From NCBI GenBank assembly GCA_050944255.1, contig JBMNQS010000041.1, positions 1 through 19,409 of the forward strand: a stretch of DNA of 19,409 nucleotides, read 5' to 3'. Below the pieces are notes generated by a model. It ran no database searches and was not told the DNA's origin. It saw only the letters and a program-made list of their open reading frames with translations. Shown here piece after piece: positions 1-7,003 of the stretch. Numbering within the stretch: the first letter of the stretch is position 1; each line of letters opens with the position of its first letter. This DNA is from JBMNQS01 sp050944255 (lineage in GTDB: Bacteria > Bacillota > Clostridia > Christensenellales > Maliibacteriaceae). The translations under genes and the position numbers were made by a program.

Positions 1-113
1 GGTGACGATGGCGGCGGGGACCCACCTGTACCCATTCCGAACACAGCAGTTAAGCCCGCCTGCGCCGAAGGTACTTGGCTGGAGACGGCCCGGGAGATTA
101 GGAAGCCGCCGGA
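1..113 (+). rRNA. rrf: 5S ribosomal RNA (5' end just outside window)
   Basis: 5S rRNA of the large ribosomal subunit. The conserved core CCCATTCCGAACACAGCAG, then TTAAGCCCGCC, then GGTACTTGGCTGGAGACGG, is typical of Firmicute 5S. The 3' arm GCCGCCGGA (105-113) needs a 5' arm of the form TCCGGTGAC. The window opens at GGTGAC, so about three bases are missing. A factor-independent terminator follows within 15 bases. It presumably ends an rRNA operon whose 23S lies upstream, which is not visible here. Confidence 0.93.
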
Positions 114-125
114 TTCAAGTTTGTA

Positions 126-162
126 ACACCTGTAAGTTTTCACTTACAGGTGTTTTATTTTT
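126..162 (+). terminator. Rho-independent terminator after 5S rRNA
   Basis: Inverted repeat ACACCTGTAAGT / ACTTACAGGTGT with a short TTTC loop, followed by TTTATTTTT. It closes the rRNA unit. Confidence 0.9.
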
Positions 163-325
163 ATAAGGATTGGGAAAGCAAAAAGTAGTGTATAAAAGGA
201 CACCGGCTCAATTCAGAAAATATAGCGCATTCAATAACACTTGCTATTATTTGTCCGTATTTAAAACCGATAATAGAGTTATTTGGAAGTTTATGTACCA
301 TATAGCGCAGTTTGTGCCAACCTTA

Positions 326-354
326 TTACAAAATAACGCCAACAGGTATATATT
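326..354 (+). promoter_or_regulatory. Putative sigma-A promoter for the matrixin-like gene
   Basis: TTACAA (326-331), 17-base spacer, TATATT (349-354). Transcription would begin near 361, about 90 bases before the Shine-Dalgarno-supported start at 452. That argues against translation from the much earlier TTG at 170. No experimental support. Confidence 0.5.
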
Positions 355-451
355 CTTACTAAAGAGCAATTTCGGAAAATTTTCACAGGTATCTGTCTTG
401 GATGATCGGATTCAAAAGATACTGTGTTACATAAATAAAGGAGGCAAAAGA

Positions 452-1078
452 ATTAAAAAAGCAGTAGTAGCATTATTGACCACTATAATACTATTATTTG
501 CTTTTATGTCACCCGTATATGCTGATGGTTATATTTGTAGTCATGGCTATCATACATTTGGTGATTACGGCATGAGTTATGGTGTCGGCCAATATGGAGC
601 TAACCATCGATATTTTTGGATGGGTGGCCTGAATAGCACGTATATGACCTATTCACGCAATGCTGTGTCACAGTGGGTCCATACTTCAACAACCCCGGGA
701 GTAACAACGTCCATATCCATAATAGAAACAAGCAATCGTCCAAGCGCTATGTTTGAAATCGTAGGCCAATCAGATTTAGGTAGCGGGTATTGGGCAGAAC
801 ATATTTTTACAAATACAGCCGTCAGATTTACCTAAATTCCAGCGGGAGCGCTTGAAGAAGAATATGGCTGGACGCAAATGAGGATATGTCCGAACACTAT
901 GACATTCCTTGTGCCTGCCCAGCGTCAAGCTACAATTGCACATGAATTGGGACATGGTATGGGGCTATCACATTATAATACGTGGCCCGCCAGCATCATG
1001 TGTCAATATGTTTATGGTCGGACGGCTACCAGGACCAACGCCACAGATTGCGGGGCTATAAACCATATTTATGGTTAG
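452..1078 (+). pseudogene. Matrixin-like secreted zinc metalloprotease, interrupted by in-frame stop
   Basis: One reading frame runs from 452 to 1078 (208 codons) with a single internal TAA at 833-835 (codon 128). The expected start position is ATT, placed 7 bases after AAGGAGG (438-444), so the normal ATG appears lost or a rare initiator is used. The first ~26 residues form a signal peptide (KKAVVALL...SPVYA). After the stop the same frame carries the zinc motif HELGHGMGLSH (codons 164-174, HExxHxxGxxH) and a Met-turn-like SIMCQY, the signature of the matrixin/metzincin families. The zinc site lies entirely downstream of the stop, so the upstream fragment would be inactive. Most likely a decaying extracellular protease. 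A sequencing error at either lesion, or stop readthrough, cannot be excluded. Confidence 0.8.
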
Positions 1079-1112
1079 GCAATGCCGACATATTATTGAA
1101 AGAGGTATGCAT

Positions 1113-1850
1113 ATGAGAAATAGATACAGAGTAATACTTATTTTGCTATTAGCGGCTTGTCTGCTCTTAGCGGGATGTGGAGTGAGTACGCCAGCAAATA
1201 ATAGCGATCCAACAAATACAATAGCGGCCCAAAACGTAGACGAAATAAAAATCCTGCGTGATTTGACAGTGGAAGATAAAAACGTGATCGATCCACCAAC
1301 AGAAGACAATTTGGTTACTGAAGTGGGCGGAGATGCCGACATCTTATGGCCTAATGATCTCAAAGTATTATTTAAAGAATCAAAATACATCGTCAAAGGC
1401 GTAGTAAAACAAGTCGAATATACGCATTATGAGGGAAACGCATGGATAAAAACGGATGTTGCCGTCACAGAGGCATATAAAGGCGGACTAAAAGAAGGGG
1501 ACTTGATTTCAATTTATGTGATAGGGGGATATATTCCGCTTACAGAACATATTCGATATTTCGACAATGCTTTCCGATTTTCAGATATGACCAAGAGCGA
1601 AATAAATAAAACCGTTTTTAAAGAAACTTTGTTTGACGAACCGTTTCCGGAGGTGGGCGAAGAAAGCATCTATGGACTTGTAAACAATCCCGAGTACAGC
1701 GTATTACCCAAAGAAGGCTATCAAAGGATACTTCCTTTTGCACAGTTGACGCGCAACAGCGATGGATTGTACGTCCAAAGGGCAACAGATGAGATGAGCG
1801 CCGGGCAATCGGCGTATTCAATGGATCAATTGGCGGATATGATGAAGTGA
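1113..1850 (+). CDS. Putative lipoprotein, unknown function
   Basis: A 245-residue exported lipoprotein. GAGG at 1102-1105 sits 7 bases before ATG 1113; the ATGs at 1071 and 1107 lack usable spacing. The N-terminus MRNRYRVILILLLAA is followed by the lipobox LLAGC, predicting cleavage before Cys and lipid anchoring to the outer face of the membrane. The mature part has a Ser/Asn/Thr-rich linker, then a compact domain containing YIVKGVVKQVEY and a VTEAYKGGLKEGDLISIYVIGGY stretch broken by few charged residues. That pattern resembles small beta-barrel lipoproteins that Firmicutes carry as hypothetical proteins. It begins 34 bases after the matrixin frame, so the two are probably co-transcribed. 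No catalytic motif is visible and function cannot be assigned. Confidence 0.8.
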   Translation: MRNRYRVILILLLAACLLLAGCGVSTPANNSDPTNTIAAQNVDEIKILRDLTVEDKNVIDPPTEDNLVTEVGGDADILWPNDLKVLFKESKYIVKGVVKQVEYTHYEGNAWIKTDVAVTEAYKGGLKEGDLISIYVIGGYIPLTEHIRYFDNAFRFSDMTKSEINKTVFKETLFDEPFPEVGEESIYGLVNNPEYSVLPKEGYQRILPFAQLTRNSDGLYVQRATDEMSAGQSAYSMDQLADMMK

Positions 1851-1928
1851 ATTTTGTCCATACGCGGATGTCAGAGTAAGAGGTTGTCAACCGCGCGACC
1901 GCTGGTCTGGCAAAATGCAGGGGATCCT

Positions 1929-2041
1929 TCTGAGCGACTATGGCGGGATCCTCTCGTTCCCATTCCGAACACAGCAGTTAAGCCCGCCAGCGCCGAAGGT
2001 ACTTGGCTGGAGACGGCCCGGGAGATTAGGTCGCCGCCGGA
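1929..2041 (+). rRNA. rrf: 5S ribosomal RNA, orphan copy with altered 5' arm
   Basis: From the CCCATTCCGAACACAGCAG core to the 3' end it nearly matches the copy at 1-113. Helix II pairs GGCGGG with CCCGCC. The 5' arm is different: TCTGAGCGAC against GTCGCCGCCGGA allows only GCGAC/GTCGC plus a few outer pairs with an internal loop. The loop next to it is also shorter than in the first copy. No 23S or 16S gene lies between the two 5S copies, and no convincing promoter is seen in 1851-1928. It could be a functional variant, a fossil of a duplication, or read through from upstream. Confidence 0.8.
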
Positions 2042-2054
2042 TTCCATTTTGAAG

Positions 2055-2085
2055 ACACCCGTATGCTATGCGGGTGTTTTATTTT
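2055..2085 (+). terminator. Rho-independent terminator after second 5S rRNA
   Basis: ACACCCG / CGGGTGT stem with a 9-base loop, then TTTATTTT. Position and 3' flank closely resemble the terminator after the first 5S, so 5S and terminator seem to have been duplicated together. Confidence 0.85.
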
Positions 2086-2180
2086 GAGTTTTCCAGGAAA
2101 GTTAAATGCGCAAGAAAATGCTATGGAGAAAAAATACCGAAAGAATTGTTGCATAACTAATATATGTTAATGTAAAAACC

Positions 2181-2210
2181 ATGTCATTTTTTATTTATAT
2201 ATGATAGAAT
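2181..2210 (+). promoter_or_regulatory. Possible promoter for the GT2-LicD gene
   Basis: ATGTCA (2181-2186), 18-base AT-rich spacer, TAGAAT (2205-2210) with an upstream TG. The surrounding 120 bases are strongly AT-rich. This would give a leader of about 120 bases to the start at 2337. The rest of 2086-2336 shows no gene. Confidence 0.4.
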
Positions 2211-2336
2211 ATGCAGGTAATAGATCGAAATTGGTGGGGAATCATTCGGTTTTATATGATTGCTGATGGATCTGGCGCATGTGGACAAGAGAAGATCCCC
2301 AATATTATGAAAAGGCAAATGAAACGAGGAGAACGG

Positions 2337-4922
2337 ATGAACATTGCGATATCTGTCGTTGTACCGGTATATAATGTGGAGGAATATCTTCCACGTTGTT
2401 TAGATACGCTTGTAAAGCAAACGCTTCAGGAAATTGAAATTATTCTTGTTAATGACGGTTCACCTGATCATTCTCAGAAAATTATCGATCAGTACGCCGA
2501 GGAATACCCCGACAAAATTAGAGCTTTTTACAAAAAAAACGGTGGATTAAGCGACGCTCGCAATTTTGGCGTTAAGCAAGCAAGAGGAGAATATATTGGC
2601 TTTGTTGACAGCGATGACTATGTCGATTACGATATGTTCGAGAAGATGTATGAAAAGGCAATGAAGACTTCTTGCGACGTGGTATGTTCCCCGATTAGTT
2701 ATGTGCATAAGCGAGTGGTGGACAAGCGCTACTTTACAAAAAATTTGCATCTGTTTGGAAAAAGCGTTGCGAAATCTCCCCAAATAATTATGCATGCGGG
2801 TTCATTTGCATGCAACAAAATCTATCGTCGCAGTTTTTGGGTAGAAAATGGTTTTACGTTCCCGGTAGGACAATGGTTCGAGGATAGTGCCCTCATTTAC
2901 GGTGTTTTACTGCATGCCAACAAAGTGGACTGCGTCAATATTCCATTTTATCATTATGTAAAGCAGAGGGAAGGTGCAATTACACAAACGTTTAATCGTA
3001 AAATTTTTGATATTTTTAAATCATGTGACAGCATCTTAACGGCCTTTCAAAAACAAAATAAAGATAACATGTATAGTACAGTAAGAGATGTTTGTGTCAA
3101 ACATATTTTTGCACGCATTAGGCAGTTGGGGAATTGCGATGATAAAAGATTGATTTGTGAGTTCCTGGATGAGGCTTTTATCTATTTAAATAAGAATCTG
3201 CCTGGATGGAGAACAAGCTGCTATGTGCAATGCACAAAAAAGACAAAATGCAAGACAAGAGTAGCTCGTTTTTTGAGACGGCATAAACGTCTAGCCAAAA
3301 TGCATTATTGTATGCCTAGGCCACTGCGTAATAGTCTGAGAAAAGCTTTTGCGTTGCTGGCAAAGATAAAACGGTCATGCTCCTTTACAAAGAAAAAACG
3401 GAGGGAAAGTATCAACGCCCAAAAACGTGCCGCAATACAGGAAAGCGGTTATGACATAATAGTGCTTGTACAAAGGCTGCTGCGCGAATTGGGTATTTCT
3501 AGCTTTGTAGATTTTGGCACTTTGCTGGGCTTGGTACGCGAAGGCCGGCTGCTGGCTCATGACATGGATATAGATATAGGGGTTATGCTAGAGGATGCGA
3601 GTGATCGCGAACGCATTCGAATCGCCTTTGAACGCTTTGGATTTACTGTATGGCGTCAGTATATATACCAGGGGAAAGCGGTGGAGGAGTCTTATTGTCT
3701 CAAAGGAATTAAAGTTGATCTGAATTATTATCGGATTAGTGAGACAACTTCTGAAACATGGCTTTTTTATCAGGCTCCCGGCAGAAAATACAGGAACAGA
3801 GAGCGTAATGTGGTGAAGATGACGTATTCGCCGATTACCCAAACAAAGACTATCACTGTAGAGGAACATGAAATCGATATTCCGGTCAATGCAGAGCAGC
3901 TCCTGGAAGAAAAGTACGGTAAGGATTGGCGTATACCAGATGTTGACTGGGTTTATTGGCAATCTCCTGCAGCTACACATTTGGATGAAATAGGATATTA
4001 TGTAGTTTATAAATACAGCGGATTTAATCAAACAAATGAGCAATGGTACGAGCTTGTAAACCGTAAACAGCTGAAAATTCTTCGGAAGTTGCAGTTGCTG
4101 GAGCTGGATATCCTTAAGGAGGTAGACAGGGTCTGCAAAGAGAACGGGTTGATTTATTATTTGGGCGAAGGGACACTTCTTGGAGCCATCCGCCACCATG
4201 GGTTTATACCTTGGGACGACGACGTGGATATTTTGATGCCCAGAAAGGATTATGACCGCTTTCTTCAGATTGCGCCAAAGGTACTGGGGAATAAATTCGA
4301 GGTACAGCACTGGACCTGCACAAAACAATATTGGTCTATATTTATGAAGGTTCGATTATTGGACAATAGCAGTTTTTTTCAAACGGCGATCCAGCATCTT
4401 ACGGAAAATAATGGCCCATATATTGATATTTTCCCGTTGGATAGTGTTCCGGAAAAAACATCCAAGGCACAATACAGTCAAAAAAAGCGTATGACGGTTT
4501 ATCGAAAGGCTTTGAGTTATAAGCAAGGAGATACCAGGCCTAAGACCTTTAAAACCAAATTGATCCGACTGTACAGCTGGTTTGTATCCGTTCGTTTTCT
4601 CTATAAAAAAATAGAGAAAACGTACAGAGAGCTGGAGAATGATAAAAACAGGTATTGGGTAAACCTTGCGAGTTATTACGATGTTCAAAAACAAACCTTT
4701 GAGAAGGAGGCTTACGGAAAGCCGCGTCTTGTGCAGTTTGAGGATGGCTTATTTCCGGTTCCTCAACGGGCAGAGGAGATATTGCGGACCATTTATGGCG
4801 GCTCGTATTTGGTTCTGCCGGATTTGGCAGGAAGAAAAATCAAACATTCCATGGCTTATCGGGCATTGCATGAAGATACTGGAGAATCTGTAGAGACGTT
4901 GATTAGCGAGCTGAAAGAATGA
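2337..4922 (+). CDS. Glycosyltransferase family 2 / LicD-like / LicD trifunctional surface-glycan protein
   Basis: An 861-residue protein, predicted cytoplasmic, likely building and decorating a surface polysaccharide or teichoic-type polymer. The start is ATG 2337 with AGGAG 5 bases upstream; the frame extends back to 2211 without a ribosome site. Residues ~1-230 are a GT-A GT2 domain: ISVVVPVYNVEEYLPRC, NDGSPD (39-44), and the DSDD metal/nucleotide-sugar motif (91-94). Residues ~372-550 form a LicD/fukutin-like nucleotidyltransferase-fold domain with DFGTLLGLVREG and D409/D411/D413. Residues ~575-850 form a second LicD domain with GEGTLLGAIRHHGFIPWDDD and DDDVD (627-631). LicD proteins transfer phosphocholine from CDP-choline to glycans; whether choline is the substrate here is inference. 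No CDP-choline synthesis genes lie nearby. AT-rich and flanked by its own promoter and terminator, suggesting a transferred one-gene module. Confidence 0.9.
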   Translation: MNIAISVVVPVYNVEEYLPRCLDTLVKQTLQEIEIILVNDGSPDHSQKIIDQYAEEYPDKIRAFYKKNGGLSDARNFGVKQARGEYIGFVDSDDYVDYDMFEKMYEKAMKTSCDVVCSPISYVHKRVVDKRYFTKNLHLFGKSVAKSPQIIMHAGSFACNKIYRRSFWVENGFTFPVGQWFEDSALIYGVLLHANKVDCVNIPFYHYVKQREGAITQTFNRKIFDIFKSCDSILTAFQKQNKDNMYSTVRDVCVKHIFARIRQLGNCDDKRLICEFLDEAFIYLNKNLPGWRTSCYVQCTKKTKCKTRVARFLRRHKRLAKMHYCMPRPLRNSLRKAFALLAKIKRSCSFTKKKRRESINAQKRAAIQESGYDIIVLVQRLLRELGISSFVDFGTLLGLVREGRLLAHDMDIDIGVMLEDASDRERIRIAFERFGFTVWRQYIYQGKAVEESYCLKGIKVDLNYYRISETTSETWLFYQAPGRKYRNRERNVVKMTYSPITQTKTITVEEHEIDIPVNAEQLLEEKYGKDWRIPDVDWVYWQSPAATHLDEIGYYVVYKYSGFNQTNEQWYELVNRKQLKILRKLQLLELDILKEVDRVCKENGLIYYLGEGTLLGAIRHHGFIPWDDDVDILMPRKDYDRFLQIAPKVLGNKFEVQHWTCTKQYWSIFMKVRLLDNSSFFQTAIQHLTENNGPYIDIFPLDSVPEKTSKAQYSQKKRMTVYRKALSYKQGDTRPKTFKTKLIRLYSWFVSVRFLYKKIEKTYRELENDKNRYWVNLASYYDVQKQTFEKEAYGKPRLVQFEDGLFPVPQRAEEILRTIYGGSYLVLPDLAGRKIKHSMAYRALHEDTGESVETLISELKE

Positions 4923-4998
4923 TCTGATAGCGACGCGGTCCGGTTTTATCAGGTTAAGGTCATATAGACCTTGTTGTAAAAAGGTGATAATGGAGTTT

Positions 4999-5030
4999 AA
5001 AGACACTTGCTTTGCACGCAGGTGTCTTTT
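4999..5030 (+). terminator. Rho-independent terminator after GT2-LicD gene
   Basis: A 12-bp stem AAAGACACTTGC / GCAGGTGTCTTT (one G-T pair) with a 7-base loop and a final T run. A smaller hairpin AAGGTC/GACCTT at 4956-4972 precedes it. The rest of 4923-5108 is non-coding. Confidence 0.8.
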
Positions 5031-5108
5031 ACTTATCTTGGGGAGCTTTTTGCTGAAGAAATGGAATCCTCCTTGCGCGCATATAAATGAGGCGGAGGTG
5101 TTGCCATT

Positions 5109-6047
5109 ATGCGAAAAAGCCCGGTCAACGTATTTCGCCACACATTATCGCAGGATCTGTATTATGAGGGGACGCTTGTCCTAAGTTACAGTGTGAATTA
5201 TCCTGTCTTTCAGTCGGCGGAAAATAAAGACGCCCTTGCGAAGATCAACGCGTTTTACCTAAGCCGCGCAAACGAATACGTGCGCTATATCCAAAAAGTG
5301 CTGTACCAGGATGCCGTATCGGACTATAAAGATCGCGGGAAGGAAGACTTTCCTTTCAACCAATATGAAGCCTTGGAGGATTTCACCGTCACGTACAACC
5401 GGAACTGCCTGATTTCCTTATACTTTGACCGCTACCAGTACACGGGCGGAGCGCACGGCCTCACGACGCGCACGTCGGATACCTGGGATATACGAAGCGC
5501 GCGGCGCATCAGTCTGGGCTTCCTTTTCCCAAAGGGCGAGGATTACAGTGTCATGCTGCAGGAGATTATCATTCAACAGATTCAGAAGCAGATCAGCGAT
5601 GGGGAAGATATTTATTTCGAGGATTATGAAAAGCTTGTCCACGAGACGTTCAATGAGGAGAGTTTTTATCTGACGCCCGACGCGCTGGTGATTTACTTCC
5701 AGCAGTACGATATCGCGCCCTACGTAAGAAAAAATTCAAACAGCTCCGGCTATGTGGAACCGGACTCGGCGCGGGGCAAGTGGGATACTTCGTATGTCTA
5801 TATCCGAAACGCCAACGAGTGGAATTACCCCTATGTATACGCGTATGGCTGCACAAATGACGCAAAAGCAGGTAAGATCAATAAGACGCTGGGAACGTTC
5901 CGCTGCAATGAGGGGGACGAAACATGGATCACCAACCTGGTGAAGGAGCACGGCTACAATTATGCCTACGCTTCCGCCTCCTGCGGGGCGCCCGTGGTCA
6001 TATATTTCTTTTATGCCTGGAGCCCGGACAGCGTCGGCGGGCCGTAA
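5109..6047 (+). CDS. DUF4163/DUF3298 (RsiV C-terminal-like) protein with novel C-terminal extension
   Basis: A 312-residue protein starting at ATG 5109, with GGAGG 10 bases upstream (5094-5098). Residues ~15-90 resemble DUF4163 (LYYEGTLVLSYSVNYPVF). Residues ~100-210 resemble DUF3298, with the hallmark YTGGAHG (T112-G117) and the closing strand ALVIYFQQYDIAPY (from 192). In RsiV and PdaC these domains are extracytoplasmic, and RsiV binds lysozyme. Here there is no signal peptide or membrane segment, so export is not apparent. Unlike usual family members, which end soon after the IAPY strand, this one continues for ~100 residues rich in Tyr, Trp and Asn (WDTSYVYIRNANEW, NYPYVYAYGCTND) with three Cys. 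I do not recognise this extension. A second DUF3298 protein occurs at 10133-10912. Followed by its own terminator. Confidence 0.82.
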   Translation: MRKSPVNVFRHTLSQDLYYEGTLVLSYSVNYPVFQSAENKDALAKINAFYLSRANEYVRYIQKVLYQDAVSDYKDRGKEDFPFNQYEALEDFTVTYNRNCLISLYFDRYQYTGGAHGLTTRTSDTWDIRSARRISLGFLFPKGEDYSVMLQEIIIQQIQKQISDGEDIYFEDYEKLVHETFNEESFYLTPDALVIYFQQYDIAPYVRKNSNSSGYVEPDSARGKWDTSYVYIRNANEWNYPYVYAYGCTNDAKAGKINKTLGTFRCNEGDETWITNLVKEHGYNYAYASASCGAPVVIYFFYAWSPDSVGGP

Positions 6048-6082
6048 TGGAAAGATAGGGGACGTATTAGACATTTTCCCGG

Positions 6083-6108
6083 GGGCGGCCATACGGCCGC
6101 CCTTTTTT
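6083..6108 (+). terminator. Rho-independent terminator after DUF3298 gene
   Basis: Perfect 8-bp stem GGGCGGCC / GGCCGCCC with loop ATAC, then six Ts. The T run overlaps the stop codon region of the minus-strand gene ending at 6108. In the minus direction the hairpin has no T run after it. Confidence 0.85.
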
Positions 6109-6797
6109 CAGTCCAGTTCCAAGTGGATAAGCATACAGCTTTCAGGGTACAGCAGGTCAATATCTCCGTCGGTTTCCCAAATATTGTAGCTGCCGACACG
6201 GTAGTAAAAGTCGTCGTATAACTGCAAATCCTCATCCAGTATGATGTAGGCTACTGTAAAGGTGTGGGGGACGTCCGTTTGCAGCGGGAAATGGAAATAA
6301 TCGGTTTGATCTTTCTTGTCCTGGTTTTCGCTGTACGTAGCCGACCCAGCCACGCCAATGAATCCCTCTTTTTTATTGGAGGCATAAACAGCGTAAGACG
6401 TCAGCATACTTATGCTGTCCTCGGAGAGCACCTCAGTGGCTTCAATGATGATGTAGGAATAGTTCCCGGTTAAAGTGCCGTCCTTCTCCATGGTATTTTC
6501 ACTGTGAAATGCCTGCGGGGGCGGCAGCTCTGCGGGCAGCTCTTTGGATACCCAGGCCGAATGCACGATGACCGTTCTTGTGCCGGACGTGTGTTCCGAT
6601 ACGCAGGCCGGTTCGCCCAGCTCCGCCAGCAGGCTGGGGTCGTCGCTTCGCACCAGCTCAACCTCCTGCGTGGAGGAAGGAGACGGCAGCGACGCCGCGT
6701 CCGGCGACGAGCCTTTAAAAAGGTTCGTCGTGATGGCGGCGTAAACGACCACGGCCAGCATCAAAAGGCCAATCAGCGCTAAAACGATCTTTTTCAT
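6108..6797 (-). CDS. Membrane-anchored/secreted protein of unknown function, tandem paralogue A
   Basis: A 229-residue protein read right to left. The start ATG is at 6797 with AAGGAG 8 bases upstream. Residues ~1-24 (MKKIVLALIGLLMLAVVVYA) form an uncleaved anchor or signal peptide; a Ser/Pro/Asp-rich linker follows. The remainder is a beta-rich outer domain containing RTVIVHSAWVSKELPAELP and SYAVYASNKKEGFIGVAG, with no recognisable catalytic motif. It is a close paralogue of the gene at 7004-7696, roughly four-fifths identical, with a ~105-base stretch (6323-6427) identical at DNA level. Its own strong promoter lies at 6897-6925, so it need not depend on the upstream paralogue. Function unknown; an extracytoplasmic role is inferred from topology. 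Confidence 0.82.
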   Translation of the reverse strand: MKKIVLALIGLLMLAVVVYAAITTNLFKGSSPDAASLPSPSSTQEVELVRSDDPSLLAELGEPACVSEHTSGTRTVIVHSAWVSKELPAELPPPQAFHSENTMEKDGTLTGNYSYIIIEATEVLSEDSISMLTSYAVYASNKKEGFIGVAGSATYSENQDKKDQTDYFHFPLQTDVPHTFTVAYIILDEDLQLYDDFYYRVGSYNIWETDGDIDLLYPESCMLIHLELD

Positions 6798-6828
6798 GAG
6801 GCACGCTCCTTCACTTTTCAGGATGTTA

Positions 6829-6888
6829 AAAAGAATTATTAACGTAAAGTGCGAGAAAAGAATTGCAAAACGGGATACGAAAAGAATT
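6829..6888 (-). repeat. Three AAAAGAATT direct repeats in the leader of paralogue A
   Basis: AAAAGAATT occurs at 6829-6837, 6856-6864 and 6880-6888 (+ strand), spaced 27 and 24 bases, between the predicted start of transcription (~6890) and the start codon. As RNA this gives three AAUUCUUUU boxes. Paralogue B does not carry this array. A regulatory role is only inferred; the AT-rich composition makes chance possible. Confidence 0.4.
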
Positions 6889-6896
6889 ATGAGATG

Positions 6897-6925
6897 AGTA
6901 TAGTACGAATTCTATGCGGTGTCAA
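6897..6925 (-). promoter_or_regulatory. Sigma-A promoter for paralogue A
   Basis: On the minus strand: consensus -35 TTGACA (6920-6925), 17-base spacer, -10 TATACT (6897-6902). Start of transcription near 6890 and a leader of ~90 bases. Confidence 0.82.
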
Positions 6926-6981
6926 AAGAACATTTTAATAAGACATAAGGCGCGATAATCGGCCTCGCCTCGCTTTTCCCG

Positions 6982-7001
6982 GGGCGGCCGCTTGGCCGCC
7001 C
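6982..7001 (-). other. GC-rich hairpin just after paralogue B stop codon
   Basis: GGGCGGCC / GGCCGCCC stem with a 4-base loop, immediately 3' of the stop codon at 7004-7006 (minus strand). It is a duplicate of the hairpin at 6083-6102. On the minus strand no T run follows, so it looks more like an mRNA 3'-end stem than a classic terminator. Confidence 0.55.
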
Positions 7002-7003
7002 TT

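Noticed and set aside
170..451. N-terminal extension of the matrixin frame from TTG 170
   Set aside because: It has no ribosome site, lies upstream of the likely promoter at 326-354, and precedes a proper signal peptide with AAGGAGG.
968..1396. 142-residue antisense frame opposite the matrixin and lipoprotein genes
   Set aside because: It overlaps two better-supported plus-strand genes (zinc motif, lipobox) and has no family resemblance.
2211..2336. Longer N-terminus for the GT2-LicD protein
   Set aside because: No ribosome site and overlap with the -10 region; GT2 domains begin directly at the IAISVVVPVYN motif after ATG 2337.
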